64,000 bases of DNA, taken from NCBI GenBank assembly GCA_963771715.1, contig CAVYUQ010000022.1, positions 1-64,000 on the forward strand, in the 5' to 3' direction. Within the stretch, counting starts at the first letter, position 1. The number at the start of each line of letters is the position of its first letter. The stretch comes from JACVRW01 sp963771715. Its GTDB lineage: Bacteria > Actinomycetota > Thermoleophilia > Solirubrobacterales > Thermoleophilaceae. The notes beneath the pieces were generated by a model, which was not told the origin of the DNA, did no database searches, and saw nothing but the letters and a program-made list of their open reading frames with translations. This document shows, piece by piece, positions 59,681-64,000 of this stretch. A program made the position numbers and the translations under genes.

Positions 59681-60475
59681 ATGGCTTACGAACATGTGGT
59701 GTGGGATGTCGAGGACGGCGTCGGGCGGGTCACGCTGAACCGGCCGGATTCGCTCAATGCTTGGCACGAGGACTTCGGGCGCGAGCTGAAGCAGGTGATC
59801 ACCGGCGACGCTGCGGACGAGGCCGTGCGCGCGGTGCTGATCACCGGCGCGGGGCGCGGGTTCTCGTCGGGCGCGGACCTGAAGGCGGGCTTCGATCCGC
59901 ATCCGGACGACGGCATGCCCGATATCCGCAAGGAGCTCCACGAGCTCTACCACCCGATCATCGCGGGCGTGCGGCGGCTCGAGAAGCCGGTGGTGGCCGC
60001 GGTGAACGGGCCCGCCGTGGGCATCGGCGCCTCGCTCGCGTTCGCGTGCGACCTCGTGCTCGCCGCCGAGTCGGCGTACTTCGGCCTCGCCTTCGTGAAC
60101 ATCGGCCTGATGCCGGATGGCGGCTCGACCCTGTTCGTGCCCACCGCCGTCGGAAAGGCGCGGGCGTTCCAGATGGCTCTGCTGGGCGAGCGCGTGCCCG
60201 CGGAGCGGGCGCTCGAGTGGGGGCTCGTGAACTACGTGTACCCCGACGACCGCCTGATGGACGAGGCGAACTCGCTCGCGGCCCGGCTCGCAGGCGGCCC
60301 CACCCGCTCCTACGCCGGCTCGAAGCAGGCGCTCAACCGCATGCTCTACCCGGACCTCGACGGCCAGCTCGACCTCGAGGCGGAGCTCCAGCACGCCCTC
60401 GCGCGCACGCGTGACTTCCAGGAGGGCGTGACCGCGTTCGTGGAGAAGCGCGAGCCGGCGTTCGAGGGCGCGTGA
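59681..60475 (+). CDS. Enoyl-CoA hydratase/isomerase (crotonase family)
   Basis: 264 residues. VRAVLITGAGRGFSSGADLKAGF and AAVNGPAVGIGASLAFACDLVLAAESAYFGLAFVNIGLMPDGGSTLFVP form the oxyanion hole and CoA pocket. The first catalytic Glu position is Ala/Ser (GIGASLAF) and the second is Asp (LMPDGGST), typical of the PaaG-type isomerase branch rather than true hydratases. TAGGCT ends 6 nt before the ATG. It is not close in sequence to the other crotonase in the window and lies near the oxidase operon. Confidence 0.9.
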   Translation: MAYEHVVWDVEDGVGRVTLNRPDSLNAWHEDFGRELKQVITGDAADEAVRAVLITGAGRGFSSGADLKAGFDPHPDDGMPDIRKELHELYHPIIAGVRRLEKPVVAAVNGPAVGIGASLAFACDLVLAAESAYFGLAFVNIGLMPDGGSTLFVPTAVGKARAFQMALLGERVPAERALEWGLVNYVYPDDRLMDEANSLAARLAGGPTRSYAGSKQALNRMLYPDLDGQLDLEAELQHALARTRDFQEGVTAFVEKREPAFEGA

Positions 60476-60702
60476 CGGGGCTCGCGCGCGCCGTCGGCGC
60501 TCTGGCCGTGGGCGCCGCCGCCTTCGGCGCGGTGGCCATCGGCCGGCTCGCCATCCGCCGGGCGGTGATCGAGCAGCTCCGCATCGAGGAGCTCGACGTG
60601 GGCCGGCTGCGCGTGCGCGAGCTCGAGGTGGCCTCCGGTGCGAGCCCGGCGGCGCCCGCTGGCGGCGGGCCCGCCGAGCCCCCGCTGGGCCCGCCGGACT
60701 GA
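60472..60702 (+). CDS. Small protein with one membrane helix and regular aliphatic repeat
   Basis: 76 residues from the GTG at 60472, overlapping the preceding stop (GTGA). An Ala/Gly-rich hydrophobic N-terminus (ARAVGALAVGAAAFGAVAIG) leads to LAIRRAVIEQLRIEELDVGRLRVRELEV, where a hydrophobic residue recurs about every five positions, like pentapeptide or small beta-helix repeats. It ends in a Pro/Gly tail. I do not recognise a family. Confidence 0.6.
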   Translation: MTGLARAVGALAVGAAAFGAVAIGRLAIRRAVIEQLRIEELDVGRLRVRELEVASGASPAAPAGGGPAEPPLGPPD

Positions 60703-60783
60703 GGCGCGCGACTCCCCGGCCGGCGCGCGGGAGCCCCGCTCGGGGCAACTGGCACGAAGTGGATGGCCTGTCGGAAGCGGAGA

Positions 60784-60789
60784 TATGAT
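60784..60789 (+). promoter_or_regulatory. Candidate -10 element TATGAT upstream of ctaC
   Basis: TATGAT lies 21 nt before the ctaC ATG, with no clear -35 box. It is the best hexamer in the 108-bp gap. Confidence 0.3.
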
Positions 60790-60810
60790 GCCGCGGCCTT
60801 GCCCCACGGC

Positions 60811-61662
60811 ATGCCCAGACGCCTGCTTCTTGCCGCCTTCTCGCTGGCCGCTGTCGCGATCCTGATCGGCGCGCCGTCCGCGTTCGCGGACGCGATCACG
60901 CCCGAGTCGGGCGGGTCGCCGAACGCGGACGACATCGACACGCTCTACAAGCTCACGCTCTACATCGGGATCGTGATCTTCCTGCTGGTGGAGGGCACGC
61001 TGATCTGGTCGCTGGTGAAGTACCGCGCCCGTCGCGGCGGCGTGGCGGACCAGATCCGCGGCAACACGCCGCTGGAGATCGGCTGGACGGTCGGCGCCGC
61101 GACCATCCTCGTGGTCCTCACCGTGGTCGTGTTCCTCTACCTGGACGACATCGAGAGCCCGCCCGCCTCGGGCCCCGACGGCCTGAGCGCGAGCCAGGCT
61201 CAGTTCGCCTCCGTCGACCAGCCGGAGCCGCCCAAGAGCGGCGGGCCCATCCTGCGCATCACGGTGAACGGGCAGCAGTACCTCTGGCGCTACGACTACC
61301 CCGGCGACGGCCAGCTCTTCTCCTACGAGGAGATGGTGGTGCCCACGGACACGACCGTGGTGCTGGAGCTCGAGGCCTCGGACGTGATCCACTCGTGGTG
61401 GATCCCGAAGTTCGGCCCGAAGGCGGACGCCGTGCCGGGCTACGTGAACGAGACCTGGTTCAAGGTGCCGAAGGAAGGCGTCTACCGCGGCCAGTGCGCC
61501 GAGCTCTGCGGCTCCGGGCACGCGGACATGCGGGCGAAGGTGGTGGCCGTGTCGCCGGACGAGTTCCAGCAGTGGGCCGAGCAGAAACGTGAGGAGATCC
61601 AGGCCGCCGGCGAGGCGCTGGCCGAGCAGCGCAAGCAGCGGGAAGAGAGCGAAGGGGACTAG
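60811..61662 (+). CDS. ctaC: Cytochrome c oxidase subunit II
   Basis: 283 residues from the ATG at 60811. The signal is RRLLLAAFSLAAVAILIGAPSAFA, then two transmembrane helices (LYKLTLYIGIVIFLLVEGTLIWSLVKY and EIGWTVGAATILVVLTVVVFLYL) and the cupredoxin domain. The CuA ligands are in DVIHSWWIPKFGPKADAVPG (His) and QCAELCGSGHADMRAKV (two Cys, Glu, His, Met). It passes electrons from cytochrome c to haem a. It heads ctaC-ctaD-ctaA; the next gene overlaps its TAG. Confidence 0.95.
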   Translation: MPRRLLLAAFSLAAVAILIGAPSAFADAITPESGGSPNADDIDTLYKLTLYIGIVIFLLVEGTLIWSLVKYRARRGGVADQIRGNTPLEIGWTVGAATILVVLTVVVFLYLDDIESPPASGPDGLSASQAQFASVDQPEPPKSGGPILRITVNGQQYLWRYDYPGDGQLFSYEEMVVPTDTTVVLELEASDVIHSWWIPKFGPKADAVPGYVNETWFKVPKEGVYRGQCAELCGSGHADMRAKVVAVSPDEFQQWAEQKREEIQAAGEALAEQRKQREESEGD

Positions 61663-63368
61663 TGGAAGCCGGTTCCGCAACAGGCGAGAGGCGCGTCGCG
61701 CGGCCCGAGATCGCGCTCCACGGGCTGCGCCAAGAGCAGCGCGGCTGGCTGCGCTGGCTGACCACCACCGATCACAAGAGGATCGGGATCCTCTACCTGT
61801 TCGCCACCTTCATCTTCTTCATCCTCGGAGGAGTGGAGGCGCTGCTCATGCGCCTCCAGCTGTCGCAGCCGGACAACACGCTGCTCAACCCGGAGACCTA
61901 CAACGGGCTCGTGACGATGCACGGGACGACGATGGTCTTCCTGTTCGTCGTCCCGGTGCTCGCCGGCTTCGGCAACTACTTCGTGCCGCTCATGATCGGG
62001 GCGCGCGACATGGCGTTCCCCAGGCTGAACGCGCTCTCGTTCTGGCTGCTCCTGTTCGGCGGGATCGCGTTCTACGCGAGCGTGTTCTTCGAGCCGCCGC
62101 AGGCCGGCTGGACGATGTACCCGCCGCTCTCCGACGACGCCTTTTCCGCGAGCGGCGGCGTGGACGCGTGGATCTTCCTGATCCACCTCACCGGCATCTC
62201 CTCGATCATCGGCGCGATCAACTTCATCGCCACGATCCACAACATGAGGGCCCGTGGCATGGGCTGGGGACGCATGCCGCTGTTCGTGTGGTCGATCCTG
62301 GTCTACAGCTACCTGCTCGTGGTGGCGCTGCCGTCGATCGCCGCGGGCGTGACGATGCTGCTCACCGACCGCCACTTCGGGACCGGGTTCTTCGACCCGA
62401 CCGCGGGCGGGGACCCGCTCCTGTGGCAGCACCTCTTCTGGTTCTTCGGCCACCCCGAGGTCTACATCATGATCCTGCCGGTCTTCGGGATGATCTCGGA
62501 GATCCTGCCCGTGTTCGCGCGCAAGCCGATCTTCGGCTACAAGGCGATCGCGGCGTCCACGGTGGCGATCGCGTTCCTCGGCCTCCTGGTCTGGGCGCAC
62601 CACATGTTCACCACGCCCACGCCGACCGTGGTTCTGGCCTTCTTCATGCTCGCGTCGTTCACGATCGCGGTGCCCACCGGGATCAAGATCTTCAACTGGA
62701 TCGCCACGCTCTGGCGCGGCCAGATCGTGATGAAGACGCCGCTCTACTTCGCCGCCGCCCTCCCCGGGCTGTTCGTGATCGGCGGCATCTCGGGCGTGAT
62801 CCTCGCCATCTTCCCGGTCGACTGGTACCTCCACGACACCTACTTCGTGGTGGCCCACTTCCACTACGTGCTCTTCGGCGGCTCGGTGTTCGGCCTCTTC
62901 GGCGGGCTCTACTACTGGTTCCCGAAGATGACCGGCCGCCTGATGTCGGAGGCGCTCGGAAAGCTGTCGTTCTGGCTCATGTTCGTGGGCTTCAACGTGA
63001 CCTTCCTGGTCCAGCACTCGATCGGGCTCGAGGGCATGCCGCGCCGCGTGTACGACTACGACGAGTCGCTCGGCGTGGGCACCTACAATCTGATCTCCAC
63101 CATCGGCGCCTTCATCCTCGGGATCGGCGTGCTGGTGACCGTGGTGAACGTGCTGGTCAGCATCAAGAAGGGACAGCGGGCCGGCAACGACCCGTGGCAG
63201 GGCAACACGCTCGAGTGGTTCACGAGCTCTCCCCCGCCGCCCAACAACTTCGACGTGGTCCCGCGCGTGCGCAGCGTTGAGCCGATGAAGGACATCCGCC
63301 GGGAGGCGGCCGCCGCGGCACCGCCCGCGGAGACGGTTTCACAGCCGGTCGCTCCGCGCAGCCTCTGA
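61662..63368 (+). CDS. ctaD: Cytochrome c oxidase subunit I
   Basis: 568 residues, twelve transmembrane helices. MHGTTMVFLFVVPVLAGFGNYFVPLMIGARDMAFPRLNALSFWLL carries the first haem His; WFFGHPEVYIMILPVFGMISEI is the CuB site with the His-Tyr crosslink pair; AHHMFTTPTPTVVLAFFMLASFT supplies CuB His residues; VVAHFHYVLFGGSVFGLFGGLYYWFP binds haem a and a3. It is the catalytic subunit of an A1-type haem-copper oxidase. The start is a GTG overlapping the ctaC stop (TAGTG). Confidence 0.96.
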   Translation: MEAGSATGERRVARPEIALHGLRQEQRGWLRWLTTTDHKRIGILYLFATFIFFILGGVEALLMRLQLSQPDNTLLNPETYNGLVTMHGTTMVFLFVVPVLAGFGNYFVPLMIGARDMAFPRLNALSFWLLLFGGIAFYASVFFEPPQAGWTMYPPLSDDAFSASGGVDAWIFLIHLTGISSIIGAINFIATIHNMRARGMGWGRMPLFVWSILVYSYLLVVALPSIAAGVTMLLTDRHFGTGFFDPTAGGDPLLWQHLFWFFGHPEVYIMILPVFGMISEILPVFARKPIFGYKAIAASTVAIAFLGLLVWAHHMFTTPTPTVVLAFFMLASFTIAVPTGIKIFNWIATLWRGQIVMKTPLYFAAALPGLFVIGGISGVILAIFPVDWYLHDTYFVVAHFHYVLFGGSVFGLFGGLYYWFPKMTGRLMSEALGKLSFWLMFVGFNVTFLVQHSIGLEGMPRRVYDYDESLGVGTYNLISTIGAFILGIGVLVTVVNVLVSIKKGQRAGNDPWQGNTLEWFTSSPPPPNNFDVVPRVRSVEPMKDIRREAAAAAPPAETVSQPVAPRSL

Positions 63369-64000
63369 TGCGCCGGCTCGTCCTCGCCACCGGCATCGCC
63401 ACCTTCGTCCTGATCATCGTGGGCGGAGTGGTCCGGGTGTCCGACTCCGGGCTCGGATGCGGCCCCGCAGGCTCCGGCTTCCACGGCTGGCCGTTCTGCA
63501 ACGGCGACGTGGTGCCCGGCGTGGACCTCAACTCGATCGTGGAGTACACCCACCGCGTGGTGGCGATCGTGGTCGGCTTCATGATCCTGTCGATCTTCGT
63601 GCTGGCCTGGCGGCGCCAGCGCGAGCTCCTCGCGCCCGCGGCGGCGCTGCTCGTGCTCGTGATCGCGCAGGGCGCACTCGGCGGCGCCACGGTCGAGGAG
63701 AACCTCGAGGAGGCCTACGTCGCGGCGCACCTGGGCCTGGCGATGCTGCTGCTCGGCCTGCTGCTCTACCTCTGGCGCGCCGTGAACGCGTCGCCGCAGG
63801 TGACCGGTGGACGAGGTCTGCGCGTGCTGTCGATCGCGGCGAGCGTGGCCGTGCTGTGCACGATCGTGGCGGGCGGCTACATGGCCGGCACGCAGAACTA
63901 CGGGCGCGCCGACTACCAGCTCGGCCAGGGCGCCCACCACGCGTGCGGCAAGCAGTTCCCCACCTGCAACGGCGAGTTCATGCCGTTCGGGAAGGCCGAG
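63368..64000 (+). CDS. ctaA: Haem A synthase, N-terminal part
   Basis: Begins at the ATG at 63368, overlapping the ctaD stop (TGATG), and leaves the window in frame. LVLATGIATFVLIIVGGVVRVSDSGLGCG is helix one with its conserved motif; VEYTHRVVAIVVGFMILSIFVLAWRR holds the first haem-binding His; YVAAHLGLAMLLLGLLLYLW the next. CGKQFPTCNG looks like the cysteine pair region of the CtaA/COX15 loop. It converts haem O to haem A for the oxidase encoded by the two genes upstream. Confidence 0.9.
   Translation, partial: MRRLVLATGIATFVLIIVGGVVRVSDSGLGCGPAGSGFHGWPFCNGDVVPGVDLNSIVEYTHRVVAIVVGFMILSIFVLAWRRQRELLAPAAALLVLVIAQGALGGATVEENLEEAYVAAHLGLAMLLLGLLLYLWRAVNASPQVTGGRGLRVLSIAASVAVLCTIVAGGYMAGTQNYGRADYQLGQGAHHACGKQFPTCNGEFMPFGKAE

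Overview
This is a 64 kb stretch of high-GC chromosomal DNA, most likely from an uncultivated or draft-sequenced Actinomycetota of the Thermoleophilia / Solirubrobacterales type. The inference rests on very high GC, GTG/TTG starts, a BTAD/SARP regulator, an actinobacterial ctaC-ctaD-ctaA block, Tat-exported ferritin-like proteins, and secreted proteins ending in Cys-containing adhesin-like modules. I see no phage, plasmid, IS or CRISPR. Coding density is very high; the longest gene-free stretches are only about 100-150 bp (around 4855-4998, 23858-23965 and 59530-59680).

Layout: 1-2.7 kb holds a truncated SARP regulator, a repeat-bearing membrane protein, a PLP decarboxylase and a VOC protein. 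2.8-4.4 kb is a cassette of two Tat-exported ferritin-like proteins plus tatA. 4.4-15.2 kb carries three tRNAs (His, Arg, Pro), a giant S8 protease, nucleotide-sugar and sugar dehydrogenase genes, and a DUF2182/DUF1326 pair. 15.2-24.6 kb is mixed metabolism (DUF1015, cobalamin adenosyltransferase, OsmC, isochorismatase-like, NUDIX, rhodanese, thiolase). 24.7-29.4 kb pairs a Ser/Thr kinase with a fatty-acid or aromatic-acid beta-oxidation operon (acyl-CoA dehydrogenase, enoyl-CoA hydratase, 3-hydroxyacyl-CoA dehydrogenase). 29.4-47.7 kb holds a DnaC-like ATPase, a cysteine-desulfurase-like enzyme, aconitase, an RTX-type protein, a PHP phosphoesterase, a DUF3089 lipase-like protein, a sulfatase, trxB, and a flippase plus PAP2 membrane-lipid pair. 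47.7-50.7 kb holds an LPXTG-like surface protein and an SCP2::R2lox fusion coupled to an MBL hydrolase. 50.7-59.5 kb is a three-gene signalling operon: a kinase with eight tandem HAMP units, CheR, and REC-PAS-GAF-PP2C-HATPase. 59.7-64 kb holds enoyl-CoA hydratase and the cytochrome oxidase operon, running off the end in ctaA.

Many minus-strand and plus-strand neighbours overlap by ATGA or GTGA, so translational coupling is the rule. Several monocistronic genes lack a Shine-Dalgarno sequence and instead carry a TANNNT hexamer 6-10 nt before the start codon, which suggests leaderless transcription.

A striking technical or biological feature runs through the window. At least 14 otherwise intact genes are broken by frameshifts, and nearly every break is repaired by restoring one CG/GC dinucleotide in a short GCGC tract. 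I annotate these genes over their full span and mark the break. The most plausible cause is a systematic sequencing or consensus error, but a real mutational bias is not excluded.
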